Position numbers and translations under genes: made by a program. Below, piece after piece: positions 48,572 through 56,844 of a stretch of DNA of 64,000 nucleotides. Position 1 is the stretch's first letter, and the number at the start of each line of letters is the position of its first letter. The notes below the pieces were generated by a model. That model saw nothing but the letters and a program-made list of their open reading frames with translations. It searched no databases and was not told where the DNA came from. Source of the DNA: Mesorhizobium sp. CAU 1732 (GTDB lineage: Bacteria > Pseudomonadota > Alphaproteobacteria > Rhizobiales > Rhizobiaceae); contig NZ_JBDQQR010000001.1 in the NCBI RefSeq assembly GCF_039888675.1, positions 1,178,001 to 1,242,000 on the forward strand. Reading direction: 5' to 3'.

Positions 48572-49734
48572 CAGATGCGGGCCTGTCGCTCTTGGGGTGG
48601 CGTGTAGATCAAATCGGGACCGGCATCGGCGACGGTGCGCTTGCCGCACAGCGCCATGGTGACGTCGAGCTCGCGGCGGACGATCTCCAGCGCCTGTGTG
48701 ACGCCTTGCTTGCCGCCGGCACCCAGGCCGTAGAGGAACGGCCGCCCGATATAGGTGCCCTTCGCGCCGAGGCACAGCGCCTTGAGCACGTCCTGCCCCG
48801 AGCGGATGCCGCCGTCGAGATGCACCTCGATCGTGTCGCCGACCGCCTCGACGATCTCGGGAAGGACCGAGATGGAGGAGGGTGCGCCGTCGAGCTGGCG
48901 GCCGCCATGGTTGGAGACGATGATCGCATCGGCGCCGCTCTGCGCGGCCATCTTCGCGTCCTCGGCGTCGAGAATACCCTTCAGGATCAGCTTGCCGCCC
49001 CAGCGCTCCTTGATCCAGGCGACGTCCTTCCACGACAGGCGCGGGTCGAACTGCTCGGCTGTCCATGCGCCGAGTGACGAGAGGTCGGTGACGCCCTTGG
49101 CGTGGCCTTCGATGTTGCGGAAGCTGCGGCGCTGCGTGCCCAGCATGCCCATGCACCAGGCAGGCCGCGTCGCCATCTGCCAGATGTGCTTCGGCGTGAA
49201 TTTGGGCGGGGCCGACAGGCCGTTGCGCAGATCCTTGTGGCGCTGGCCGAGGATCTGCAGGTCGAGCGTGAGCACCAGCGCGGAGCAGCCGGCGGCCTTG
49301 GCGCGATCGATCAGGTTCATCACGAAGTCGCGGTCGCGCATGACGTAGAGCTGGAACCAGAACGGCTTCGTCGTCACCGAGGCGACGTCCTCGATTGAGC
49401 AGATACTCATGGTGGACAGCGTGAAGGGCACGCCGAATTCCTCGGCAGCCTGTGCGGCCAGCATCTCGCCATCGGCATGCTGCATGCCCGTGAGACCCGT
49501 TGGCGCGAGCGCGACGGGCATCGAGACCTTTTCGCCGATCATGGTCGATTCGAGCGAGCGGTTGGTCATGTCGACCAGCACCCGCTGGCGCAGCTTGATC
49601 CGGGAAAAGTCTTCCTCGTTGGCGCGGTAGGTGCTTTCGGTCCAGGCGCCGGAATCGGCATAGTCGAAGAACATCTTCGGCACACGCCGGCGGGCGCGCT
49701 CCTTGAGATCGGCAATTGTCAGGCTGGCGCTCAT
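48571..49734 (-). CDS. lldD: FMN-dependent L-lactate dehydrogenase
   Basis: A 387-residue membrane-associated flavoenzyme oxidising L-lactate to pyruvate and passing electrons to quinone. FMN-family signature SNHGGRQLDGAPSS holds the catalytic histidine. Other blocks: VPKMFFDYADSGAWTE, LAPTGLTGMQHADGE, WFQLYVMRDRDFV and DGGIRSGQDVLKAL. GGGGGA precedes the ATG. Related 2-hydroxy-acid oxidases (glycolate, mandelate) are possible, but length and the N-terminus fit lactate best. Operon: gntR, lutA-like, lldD, phosphatase. Confidence 0.9.
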   Translation of the reverse strand: MSASLTIADLKERARRRVPKMFFDYADSGAWTESTYRANEEDFSRIKLRQRVLVDMTNRSLESTMIGEKVSMPVALAPTGLTGMQHADGEMLAAQAAEEFGVPFTLSTMSICSIEDVASVTTKPFWFQLYVMRDRDFVMNLIDRAKAAGCSALVLTLDLQILGQRHKDLRNGLSAPPKFTPKHIWQMATRPAWCMGMLGTQRRSFRNIEGHAKGVTDLSSLGAWTAEQFDPRLSWKDVAWIKERWGGKLILKGILDAEDAKMAAQSGADAIIVSNHGGRQLDGAPSSISVLPEIVEAVGDTIEVHLDGGIRSGQDVLKALCLGAKGTYIGRPFLYGLGAGGKQGVTQALEIVRRELDVTMALCGKRTVADAGPDLIYTPPQERQARI

Positions 49735-49768
49735 AGGTCCCCCGGTCGTGAATGGCGTTCGTGTTTCA

Positions 49769-50572
49769 TCAGGCCCGCTTAGCGTCGCGCCGCGTGGATG
49801 GTCCGCCGATCGGCGGCGTATCGTTCATGCCGGCCAGCACTTCGGCGACGTGGCGCACCTCGATGGCCGAACCCTCGCGCTTAAGCCTGCCGGCGATCGA
49901 GATCAGGCAGCCGAGATCGCCGGAGAGGAGCGTGCCCGCACCTGCCTCGCGAATCTGCGCGGTCTTTTCGGAGGCTGCCGTGCGCGATGCGGCCTGCGCG
50001 CACGAAACGCCGGCGAGCCCGCAACAGGCGTCGGCCCGCGCCATCTCTTTCAGGCGAAGGCCTTTGACGCTGGCCAGCAACAGCCGCGGCTGGGTCTGGA
50101 CGCCGAGCTGGGTAAGGCCGGCGCAGCCATCATGATAGGTGACGCTGCCGCTGACATTCGCCTCGACGGCGCTGATGCCGAGGACATCGACCAGAAAACT
50201 CACCAGTTCGTGGACCTTGGCCGAAAAGGCCTGCGCACGTGCTTCCCACATGGAGTTGCCGGAGAAGAGTGGCGCATACTGCGTTTTCAGCACCGACGCG
50301 CAGGTGCCGGACGGGGCGACGACATAGTCGAATTCCTCGAAGGCCCGGATGGTCGTTTCGGCGATCGCGCGCAGATCATCGAGGTCGCCGGCGCGCTCGG
50401 CCGGCTGGCCGCAGCAGGATTGCGCGACCGGAACCTCCACGACGCAGCCTGCGTCCTCGATCAGCTTGACGGCGGCAAAGCCGACGCTCGGCCGGAAGAG
50501 ATCGACCAGGCAGGTGACGAAGAGTCCGACGCGCGGCCGGGTGTCGTTGATATGGGGAGCGGAGTTGGTCAT
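49769..50572 (-). CDS. LutA/LldE-like (Fe-S)-binding protein with CCG domains
   Basis: A 267-residue protein with two cysteine-rich CCG motifs: AQSCCGQPAERAGDLDD and DACCGLAGVSCAQAA. This is the heterodisulfide-reductase-subunit-B-like fold of LutA/LldE and GlcF C-termini. RVGLFVTCLVDLFRPSVGFAA opens the family. In the three-part LutABC lactate oxidase it handles electron transfer, but LutB and LutC are absent here. The start at 50572 lies 17 bases after gntR; lldD follows by 34 bases. Confidence 0.88.
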   Translation of the reverse strand: MTNSAPHINDTRPRVGLFVTCLVDLFRPSVGFAAVKLIEDAGCVVEVPVAQSCCGQPAERAGDLDDLRAIAETTIRAFEEFDYVVAPSGTCASVLKTQYAPLFSGNSMWEARAQAFSAKVHELVSFLVDVLGISAVEANVSGSVTYHDGCAGLTQLGVQTQPRLLLASVKGLRLKEMARADACCGLAGVSCAQAASRTAASEKTAQIREAGAGTLLSGDLGCLISIAGRLKREGSAIEVRHVAEVLAGMNDTPPIGGPSTRRDAKRA

Positions 50573-50589
50573 CGATCCGGACCCGCGCC

Positions 50590-51378
50590 TCAAGCCGACG
50601 CAGCGGTTGCGCCGCCACGCTGGCGCAGCCGCAGGCGCGACACGCGCTGCCATTCGCCGCTGCGCTCGGCCTCGTTCATGGCGCGCTCGACATAGTCGAT
50701 GTGATCGCGCGCCGCCTGCCGCGCACGCACGGGTTCGCCGGCCACGACCGCGTCGTAGATCGCGCGATGCTGCGCCAGGAGCACGTCCTGCGCGGCGGGT
50801 GCCGCATAGATCAGGCTGCGGCTGAGGAACACGCCGTCGGCGAGCAGGCGATAGCAGGAGCGCAGCGTGTGCAGGAGAACGATGTTGTGGGCGCATTCGC
50901 CGATCGCATTGTGAAACTCGACGTCGATCGCGACCTCGTCCTCGAAGTCACCGCGCGCGTGCGCGTCCTCCATGCGCCGCATGATGGCGGACAGGAGCGC
51001 GCGGTCGTCGCCGGTGGCGCGCCGCGCGGCGAGTTCGGCGGCAATGCCCTCCACCTCGCGGCGATATTCCAGATAGTCGGCGGCGGCCTTGCGATTCTGG
51101 CCGATCAGATCCATCACCGGGGGCGCGAAGACCTCGCCGATGACGTCGGCGACATGCGTTCCGCCACCGGGGCGCGTCACGACGAGGCCGCGCGCCTCCA
51201 GCGCCTTCAACGCATCGCGCACGATCGGCCGCGACACGTCGAACTGGCGCGCAAGCTCACGCTCGCCCGGCAGGCGGTCGCCAACGCGAACCACGCCTTC
51301 AAGAATGAGCATCTCGACCTGGCCGACGACATCGTCGGCCGTTCGCGAATGCTCGATGCGGGAAAAGATCTCGTTCAC
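50590..51378 (-). CDS. GntR/FadR-family transcriptional regulator
   Basis: A 262-residue regulator starting with GTG at 51378. Winged helix: GDRLPGERELARQFDVSRPI and VRDALKALEARGLVVTRPGG. The C-terminal all-helical FCD domain contains DVEFHNAIGECAHN (metal-binding D-x3-H) and RQAARDHIDYVERA. LldR, GlcC and PdhR are in this family and sense lactate, glycolate or pyruvate. Its place between the lld operon and glcDEF makes one of these roles likely; it may control both directions. Confidence 0.9.
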   Translation of the reverse strand: MNEIFSRIEHSRTADDVVGQVEMLILEGVVRVGDRLPGERELARQFDVSRPIVRDALKALEARGLVVTRPGGGTHVADVIGEVFAPPVMDLIGQNRKAAADYLEYRREVEGIAAELAARRATGDDRALLSAIMRRMEDAHARGDFEDEVAIDVEFHNAIGECAHNIVLLHTLRSCYRLLADGVFLSRSLIYAAPAAQDVLLAQHRAIYDAVVAGEPVRARQAARDHIDYVERAMNEAERSGEWQRVSRLRLRQRGGATAASA

Positions 51379-51511
51379 GCCAATCGTCCGAAAACTGCCG
51401 TCCGATATAACCCTGTCGCTCTTGGCCGGTCAATTTTATTATCCACATGGGTGCTCGGCGCGGTGAAGACGCGCGTAATCGCGCTGCGTGTTGCACATCG
51501 TCGACCAAAGC

Positions 51512-51528
51512 GGTAAAGAGTTTTTACC
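51512..51528. promoter_or_regulatory. Candidate GntR operator before glcD
   Basis: GGTAAA-N5-TTTACC inverted repeat, 18 bases before the glcD ATG and within the gntR-glcD divergent gap. FadR-type regulators bind short TNGTNNNACNA-like palindromes; this one is only a loose match. Confidence 0.45.
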
Positions 51529-51546
51529 AGATATGCGGAGGTGTTC

Positions 51547-53043
51547 ATGTCCGGCCTGACCATGCCGGCCCCCGACCGGGCCACGCTCGCCAAGCGCGAC
51601 GAGATCGTCGCGGACATGCGCATCATCGTGCCGGGCGAGGGCGTCGTCGATGCCGAACACTCGATGCGCGCCTTCGAGACCGACGCGCTGACGGCCTATC
51701 GTCAGCTTCCCATGGTCGTCGTGCTGCCGGAGACGACGGCGCAGGTCTCGCGCATTCTCAAATATTGCTCGGAGCGCAACATCCGGGTCGTGCCGCGCGG
51801 CTCCGGCACGTCGCTCTCGGGCGGCGCGCTGCCGCTGGAGGACGCCGTGTTGTTGGTGATGAGCCGGTTCAACCGCATCCTCGACATCGACTTCGCCAAC
51901 CGCACCGTCGTCGCGCAGCCCGGCGTGACCAATCTCGGCATCACCAATGCCGTGCAGGAGGAGGGGTTCTATTATGCGCCCGATCCGTCCTCGCAGATCG
52001 CCTGCTCCATCGGCGGCAATGTCGCCGAGAATTCGGGCGGCGTGCACTGCCTGAAATACGGTCTCACGGCCAACAATGTGCTGGGCATCGAGATGGTGCT
52101 GATCAATGGCGAGGTGATGCGGCTCGGCGGCAAGCATCTCGACGCCGAAGGCTATGATCTGCTCGGCCTGATGACCGGTTCGGAAGGGCTGCTCGGCGTC
52201 GTGACCGAGGTGACCGTCCGCATCCTGAAGAAACCGGAGACGGCGCGCGCGGTGCTGCTCGGATTTCCGTCGAGCGAGGAGGCAGGCCAGTGCGTCGCCG
52301 ACATCATCGGCGCGGGCATCATACCCGGCGGCATGGAGATGATGGATCGCCCCGCGATCCGCGCGGCCGAGGATTTCGTCCAGGTCGGCTATCCGCTCGA
52401 TGTCGAGGCGCTGCTGATCGTCGAACTCGACGGCCCCGGTGCCGAGGTGGATCATCTGATCGCCGAGGTCGAGGCGATCGCCGGCCGCAACGGCTCCACC
52501 ACCTGCCGCATCTCGACTTCCGAGGAGGAGCGCATGGCGTTCTGGGCCGGGCGCAAGGCGGCGTTCCCGGCGGTGGGACGTATCTCGCCCGACTATCTGT
52601 GCATGGACGGCACCATCCCGCGCAAGGAACTGCCCAAGGTGCTGGCCGGCATGCGCGAGCTGTCCGAGAAATACGGGCTGCGCGTGGCCAACGTCTTCCA
52701 TGCGGGTGACGGCAACCTTCATCCGCTGATCCTCTACGACGCCAACATCTCCGACGAGCTCGAACGTGCCGAGGCCTTCGGGGCGGACATATTGCGGCTG
52801 TGCGTGAAGGTCGGCGGCGTGCTCACCGGCGAACATGGCGTGGGCGTCGAGAAGCGCGACCTGATGCCGGAAATGTTCAACAAGGCCGATCTCGACCAAC
52901 AGATCCGCGTCAAATGCGCATTCGACCCCGACCATTTGCTGAATCCCGGAAAGGTGTTCCCGCAACTGCACCGCTGCGCGGAATTGGGCCGCATGCATAT
53001 CCATCGCGGCAAGGTGGCGTTCCCGGACATTCCGAGGTTTTGA
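51547..53043 (+). CDS. glcD: Glycolate oxidase subunit D (FAD-linked)
   Basis: A 498-residue flavoprotein oxidising glycolate to glyoxylate with GlcE and GlcF at the inner membrane. FAD-binding PCMH domain: RGSGTSLSGGALPLEDA, IGGNVAENSGGVHCLKYG and GLMTGSEGLLGVVTEV. The C-terminal domain has NVFHAGDGNLHPLI and GGVLTGEHGVGVEKRD. The ATG at 51547 is six bases from GGAG; the annotated GTG at 51541 is less likely. It is normally followed directly by glcE; here a 561-bp cassette intervenes. Confidence 0.96.
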   Translation: MSGLTMPAPDRATLAKRDEIVADMRIIVPGEGVVDAEHSMRAFETDALTAYRQLPMVVVLPETTAQVSRILKYCSERNIRVVPRGSGTSLSGGALPLEDAVLLVMSRFNRILDIDFANRTVVAQPGVTNLGITNAVQEEGFYYAPDPSSQIACSIGGNVAENSGGVHCLKYGLTANNVLGIEMVLINGEVMRLGGKHLDAEGYDLLGLMTGSEGLLGVVTEVTVRILKKPETARAVLLGFPSSEEAGQCVADIIGAGIIPGGMEMMDRPAIRAAEDFVQVGYPLDVEALLIVELDGPGAEVDHLIAEVEAIAGRNGSTTCRISTSEEERMAFWAGRKAAFPAVGRISPDYLCMDGTIPRKELPKVLAGMRELSEKYGLRVANVFHAGDGNLHPLILYDANISDELERAEAFGADILRLCVKVGGVLTGEHGVGVEKRDLMPEMFNKADLDQQIRVKCAFDPDHLLNPGKVFPQLHRCAELGRMHIHRGKVAFPDIPRF

Positions 53044-53045
53044 GG

Positions 53046-53552
53046 ATGGTATGTAGCGACGGTTCCTCGCCCCCGCAGAGCGGGGGAGAGGTGGCCCGGG
53101 CGAAGCCCGGGACGGAGAGGGGGGCTCAAACGAGCCGCCGTTCCCCGCAAGCCGTTGCCCGAGCGCGTGACCTGCGTAAGGGCGACAACATGGCCGAGGC
53201 CGTCCTTTGGATGGAATTGAAAGCGAGACGGTTAGGCGATTACAAGTTCGTTCGGCAGATGCCGTTTGGGCCATACTTCGCGGATTTCGCATGTCGTGCG
53301 AAAAAGCTGGTCGTCGAACTCGATGGCAGCCAGCATGCGGAAAGTGACTATGACCGTCGCCGAGACGAATTCATGCGCGCTGAAGGATATTCGGTGCTGC
53401 GCTTCTGGAGTGTCGATGCGCTCAAATCGATGAACAGCGTCTGCGAGACGATACTCGCAGCGCTTGATGGCCGCTTGAGCGAGGACGTTGCAGCTACCGA
53501 TTTGCGATTTGTCTATGCCAAGCCAAAAATCAGAAATGACGATGATGTGTGA
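53046..53552 (+). CDS. DUF559 (Vsr-like PD-(D/E)XK) nuclease within an inverted-repeat cassette
   Basis: Up to 168 residues. The core MAEAVLWMELKARRLGDYKF, QMPFGPYFADFACRAKKLVV and ELDGSQH, then EGYSVLRFW, matches DUF559, related to very-short-patch repair endonucleases. Candidate catalytic residues: D80, E91, D93, H97 of the ATG 53046 version. That version would translate the left repeat (GSSPPQSGGEVARAK), so the true start may be the ATG at 53190 (AAGGG upstream). The stop is 6 bases before the right repeat. The gene is wholly inside the cassette and unrelated to glycolate oxidation. Confidence 0.85.
   Translation: MVCSDGSSPPQSGGEVARAKPGTERGAQTSRRSPQAVARARDLRKGDNMAEAVLWMELKARRLGDYKFVRQMPFGPYFADFACRAKKLVVELDGSQHAESDYDRRRDEFMRAEGYSVLRFWSVDALKSMNSVCETILAALDGRLSEDVAATDLRFVYAKPKIRNDDDV
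53061..53125 (+). repeat. Left inverted repeat of the DUF559 cassette (65 bp)
   Basis: Starts GGTTCCTCGCCCCCGCAGAG and ends ACGGAGAGGGGGGC. The reverse complement of the right repeat at 53559-53621 is identical over the outer 33 and inner 14 bases, apart from one base. The middle stem differs: CCCGGGC-GAA-GCCCGGG here. Confidence 0.95.
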
Positions 53553-53558
53553 ACCGTC

Positions 53559-53621
53559 GCCCCCCTCTCCGTCTCGGCTTCGCCTCGACACCTCTCCCCC
53601 GCTCCGCGGGGGCGAGGAACC
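53559..53621 (-). repeat. Right inverted repeat of the DUF559 cassette (63 bp)
   Basis: Reads GCCCCCCTCTCCGT at its left end and GCGGGGGCGAGGAACC at its right end. It is the inverse of the left repeat, with a variant middle stem (CTCGGCTTCGCCTCG). Confidence 0.95.
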
Positions 53622-53636
53622 AAGGTTTGCGCTCGC

Positions 53637-54854
53637 ATGACCACCTTCACCCCCACTTCCGCCGAAGAAACGCTGGCAGCCGTCGAATGGGCCGTCTCCG
53701 AAGAGGCGCCGGTCGAGATCGTCGGCCATGGCTCGAAGCGCGGCATCGGGCGCCCGGCACAGATCGTGCATGTGATCGACCTGTCGAAGCTGACCGGTGT
53801 CACGCTCTACGAGCCCGAGGAACTGGTGCTGTCGGCGCGGGCCGGAACGCCGCTCGCCGAGATCGAGGCCCTGCTTGCCGAGCATGGGCAGGAATTCGCC
53901 TTCGAGCCGATGGACTATGCACCGCTTCTGGGAGGCGCGGATGGCATGACGGCCAAGAGCGGAACGATCGGCGGGGTGCTGGCCGCCAATTTGTCCGGCC
54001 CACGTCGTCTCAAGGCCGGGGCGGCGCGTGACCATATTCTCGGCACCCACGCCGTGTCGGGACGGGGCGAAATGTTCAAGTCCGGCGGTCGCGTGGTGAA
54101 GAACGTAACCGGGTACGACCTCTCCAAGGGGATGGCCGGGTCATGGGGCACGCTGGCGGTCGTTACGGACGTCACGTTCAAAGTCCTGCCGGCAGCGCAG
54201 ACCGAGGCGACGCTGGTGTTGCGCGGTCTGAGCGAGGAACAGGCGGCGCACGCGATGGCGATTGCGATGGGCTCGAGTGGCGAGGTGGCGGGTGCGGCGC
54301 ACCTGCCGGAGAGCGTGACGGGCAGGGTGCTCGACGGCGCGCTGAAGGCCAGGGGATCGACCCTCCTGCGGCTTGAAGGTTTCGGGCCGTCAGTCGCCTA
54401 TCGCTTCGACCATCTCTCGGCGCTGCTCGCCGGTCATGGCGTGATCGAACGGCTGGAGGAGGCGCAGTCGCGCGCACTCTGGCGCGAAATCCGCGACTGC
54501 ATGCCGTTTGCCGACGGCACGATGCGTCCCGTCTGGCGTATCTCGATGACGCCCGGCAAGGGGCACGAAATGGTGATGGCGCTGAGAATGCAGGCAGCCG
54601 TCGATGCCTTCTACGACTGGCAGGGCGGGCTGATCTGGCTGCGCATGGAGGGGGAGCCGGAAGCGGACATCGTGCGCGCCCTCATCGCGCAGTTCGGCGG
54701 CGGCCACGCGACGCTGGTGCGCGCCACGCCGGTCGTCCGCGCATCCGTGCCGGTGTTCCAGCCGCAGACGCCGGCACTTGCGGGGCTGTCGGCGCGGCTG
54801 AAGGAGCAGTTCGATCCGAAAGGCATCCTCAATCCCGGCAGGATGGGCATCTGA
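53637..54854 (+). CDS. glcE: Glycolate oxidase subunit E (FAD-binding)
   Basis: A 405-residue FAD-binding subunit. PVEIVGHGSKRGIGRPAQ, SARAGTPLAEIEALLAEHGQ, SGTIGGVLAANLSGPRRLKA and GGRVVKNVTGYDLSKGMAGS are the GlcE pattern. It shares PCMH ancestry with GlcD but is shorter. The start has no good ribosome site in the 15 bases left by the cassette (AAGG lies 13 bases upstream), so its translation may be lowered. Stop and glcF start overlap by one base (TGATG). Confidence 0.95.
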   Translation: MTTFTPTSAEETLAAVEWAVSEEAPVEIVGHGSKRGIGRPAQIVHVIDLSKLTGVTLYEPEELVLSARAGTPLAEIEALLAEHGQEFAFEPMDYAPLLGGADGMTAKSGTIGGVLAANLSGPRRLKAGAARDHILGTHAVSGRGEMFKSGGRVVKNVTGYDLSKGMAGSWGTLAVVTDVTFKVLPAAQTEATLVLRGLSEEQAAHAMAIAMGSSGEVAGAAHLPESVTGRVLDGALKARGSTLLRLEGFGPSVAYRFDHLSALLAGHGVIERLEEAQSRALWREIRDCMPFADGTMRPVWRISMTPGKGHEMVMALRMQAAVDAFYDWQGGLIWLRMEGEPEADIVRALIAQFGGGHATLVRATPVVRASVPVFQPQTPALAGLSARLKEQFDPKGILNPGRMGI

Positions 54855-56185
54855 TGCAGACCAACTTTTCCCTCGCCCAGCTTGCCGACCCGCATGTCGC
54901 GGAATCGGAGAAGATTCTGCGCGCTTGCGTGCATTGCGGGTTCTGTACGGCCACGTGCCCGACATACGTCACACTCGGCAACGAGCTCGACAGCCCGCGC
55001 GGGCGGATCTACCTGATCAAGGACATGCTGGAGAATGGCAGGCCGGCGGACGAGCAGATCGTCACGCATATCGACCGCTGCCTGTCGTGCCTGTCCTGTA
55101 TGACCACGTGTCCGTCCGGCGTGAACTACATGCATCTCGTGGATCACGCGCGGGCGCATATCGAGAAGACCTACAGGCGGCCGCTGCTCGACCGGATGAC
55201 GCGTGCCATGCTGGCGGCCGTGCTGCCCTATCCGGGACGGTTTCGCGCGGCGTTGCAGCTTGCGCGTCTTGGCCGGCCCTTTGCGGCTGTGTTCGATGCG
55301 GTGAAGCCGCTCAAACCGCTGGCGGCAATGCTGCGGCTGGCGCCGTCGAGCGTCCCATCGAAGTCTGCGGTTTCGGAGCCTTCCAGCCATGCCGCGACAG
55401 GCGCGCGGCGCGGCCGCGTCGCGATCCTCACCGGCTGCGCGCAATCGGTTCTTGATCCCGCCATCAACGAAGCGACCATCTCGCTGCTCAATCGCGTGGG
55501 CGTCGAGGTCGTGGTGCCGAAGGGTGAGGGGTGCTGCGGCGCGCTGGTGCATCATATGGGGCGCGAGGACGCGGCACTCGACGCAGCGCGGCGAAACGTC
55601 GATGCGTGGACGGCGCAGATCGATGCCGGCGGCCTCGATGCGATCGTGATCACCGCGTCCGGCTGCGGCACGACGATCAAGGATTACGGTTTCATGCTGA
55701 GGCTGGACGCGGCTTATGCCGAAAAAGCGGCGCGTGTGTCGGCGCTCGCCAGGGACGTCACCGAATACCTTTCGACCATCGATCTGCCGCAACCCTCGAT
55801 CGAGCCGGGCTTGACGGTCGCCTATCATTCCGCTTGCTCGATGCAGCATGGGCAGAAGATCGTGCGCCAGCCGAAGGCGCTTCTGGCACGCGCGGGGTTC
55901 GTCGTGAAGGAACCGCGCGAGGGTCATCTGTGCTGCGGCTCGGCCGGCACCTACAACATCCTGCAGCCGGAAATCTCGGCGAAGCTGCGAGACCGGAAAG
56001 TGAAGAACATCGAGGCGACGGGCGCGGCTTTGGTCGCGACCGGCAATATCGGCTGCATGACGCAGATCGGCTCCGGCTCGACGCTGCCCGTGATCCACAC
56101 GGTGCAACTGCTCGACTGGGCCTATGGCGGTGCGCGGCCGAAGGGTGTTCCGGAGAGGGCCGTCGTTCTGGATGCTGCGGAATAG
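54854..56185 (+). CDS. glcF: Glycolate oxidase subunit F (iron-sulfur)
   Basis: A 443-residue electron-transfer subunit. Two 4Fe-4S motifs near the N-terminus: CVHCGFCTATCP (C25, C28, C31, C35) and CLSCLSCMTTCP (C76, C79, C82, C86). C-terminal CCG domains: GEGCCGALVHHMGRED and GHLCCGSAGTYNILQPE. It passes electrons to the quinone pool. Normal length; end of glcDEF. Confidence 0.96.
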   Translation: MQTNFSLAQLADPHVAESEKILRACVHCGFCTATCPTYVTLGNELDSPRGRIYLIKDMLENGRPADEQIVTHIDRCLSCLSCMTTCPSGVNYMHLVDHARAHIEKTYRRPLLDRMTRAMLAAVLPYPGRFRAALQLARLGRPFAAVFDAVKPLKPLAAMLRLAPSSVPSKSAVSEPSSHAATGARRGRVAILTGCAQSVLDPAINEATISLLNRVGVEVVVPKGEGCCGALVHHMGREDAALDAARRNVDAWTAQIDAGGLDAIVITASGCGTTIKDYGFMLRLDAAYAEKAARVSALARDVTEYLSTIDLPQPSIEPGLTVAYHSACSMQHGQKIVRQPKALLARAGFVVKEPREGHLCCGSAGTYNILQPEISAKLRDRKVKNIEATGAALVATGNIGCMTQIGSGSTLPVIHTVQLLDWAYGGARPKGVPERAVVLDAAE

Positions 56186-56239
56186 AGATCGCTAGCGATA
56201 TATGCTTGCATTCGATGCGGGTGCGATCCATATTCCAGC

Positions 56240-56494
56240 ATGAACAGCAAGCATAAGAAGACTTTGGCTCTTGTGTTCAGAGATCCGATTTCGGGCACCA
56301 TCGAATGGGCCGATATCGAAGGTCTGCTGCTCGCGACAGAGTCTCGCCTGATCGAAGGCAGCGGTTCGCGTGTGCGTTTCGAGAAGGACGGTGTCGTGGG
56401 CACCTTCCACCGTCCGCATCCTGCAAAGGAGGCGAAGCGCTATCAGGTCAAGGATGCTCGCGAGTTCCTGATCCAGATTGGAGTGAAGCCATGA
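56240..56494 (+). CDS. hicA: HicA-family mRNA interferase toxin (84 aa)
   Basis: A double-stranded-RNA-binding-fold toxin. Pattern SGTIEWADIEGLL, then EGSGSRVRFEKDG, the conserved histidine in GTFHRPHPAKEAKRYQVKD and FLIQIGV. HicA cleaves mRNA and is neutralised by HicB. The stop overlaps the hicB start by 4 bases (ATGA). Toxin first, antitoxin second, as usual for hicAB. It sits 54 bases after glcF. Confidence 0.9.
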   Translation: MNSKHKKTLALVFRDPISGTIEWADIEGLLLATESRLIEGSGSRVRFEKDGVVGTFHRPHPAKEAKRYQVKDAREFLIQIGVKP

Positions 56495-56826
56495 ATACGA
56501 TGAGCTATAAGGGATATTCCGCAACGGTTGCGTTTGACGAGGACGATGAAATCTTCGTCGGGCGGATCGCGGGTATTACGGATGTCGTCGGCTTCCACGC
56601 CGAGAGCGTGGCGGAACTCAAGGCGGCATTCCACGAAGCGGTCGATGACTATGCCGAGACCTGCGCCAAGGTCGGCAAGGAACCTCAAAAACCCTATTCA
56701 GGCAAAGTGATGTTTCGGGTGAAGCCTGAAACGCATCGCAAGGCGGCATTGGCGGCGGAACTCTCCGGCAAGAGCCTGAACCAATGGGCCGAAGAAGCGC
56801 TTGAGGCAGCCGCGAATAGCCGCTGA
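56491..56826 (+). CDS. hicB: HicB-family antitoxin with ribbon-helix-helix C-terminus
   Basis: A 111-residue protein. The N-terminal HicB fold is YKGYSATVAFDEDDEIFVGR and FHAESVAELKAAFHEAVDDY. The C-terminal ribbon-helix-helix is KVMFRVKPETHRKAALAAEL with SGKSLNQWAEEALEAA, which would bind the operator. ATG at 56491 overlaps the toxin stop. The open frame back to 56305 is out of phase with the toxin and rejected. Confidence 0.9.
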   Translation: MNTMSYKGYSATVAFDEDDEIFVGRIAGITDVVGFHAESVAELKAAFHEAVDDYAETCAKVGKEPQKPYSGKVMFRVKPETHRKAALAAELSGKSLNQWAEEALEAAANSR

Positions 56827-56844
56827 CGGGCGGGAGCGATTTGC

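Larger units (their letters stand above)
53061..53621. mobile_element. Putative 561-bp nuclease-bearing palindromic cassette
   Basis: Two 63-65-bp inverted GC-rich palindromic repeats enclose one gene, a DUF559 nuclease. It lies in the intergenic gap of glcD and glcE, 17 bases after the glcD stop and 15 bases before the glcE start, and replaces any normal glcE ribosome site. No transposase, no clear target-site duplication. Mobility is inferred from the position and the paired repeats. Confidence 0.55.

Noticed and set aside
52800..53045. Upstream extension of the DUF559 frame into glcD
   Set aside because: It is an out-of-frame shadow of the glcD 3' end.
53061..53621. Ordinary insertion sequence
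   Set aside because: No transposase and no clear target-site duplication; the only gene is a DUF559 nuclease.
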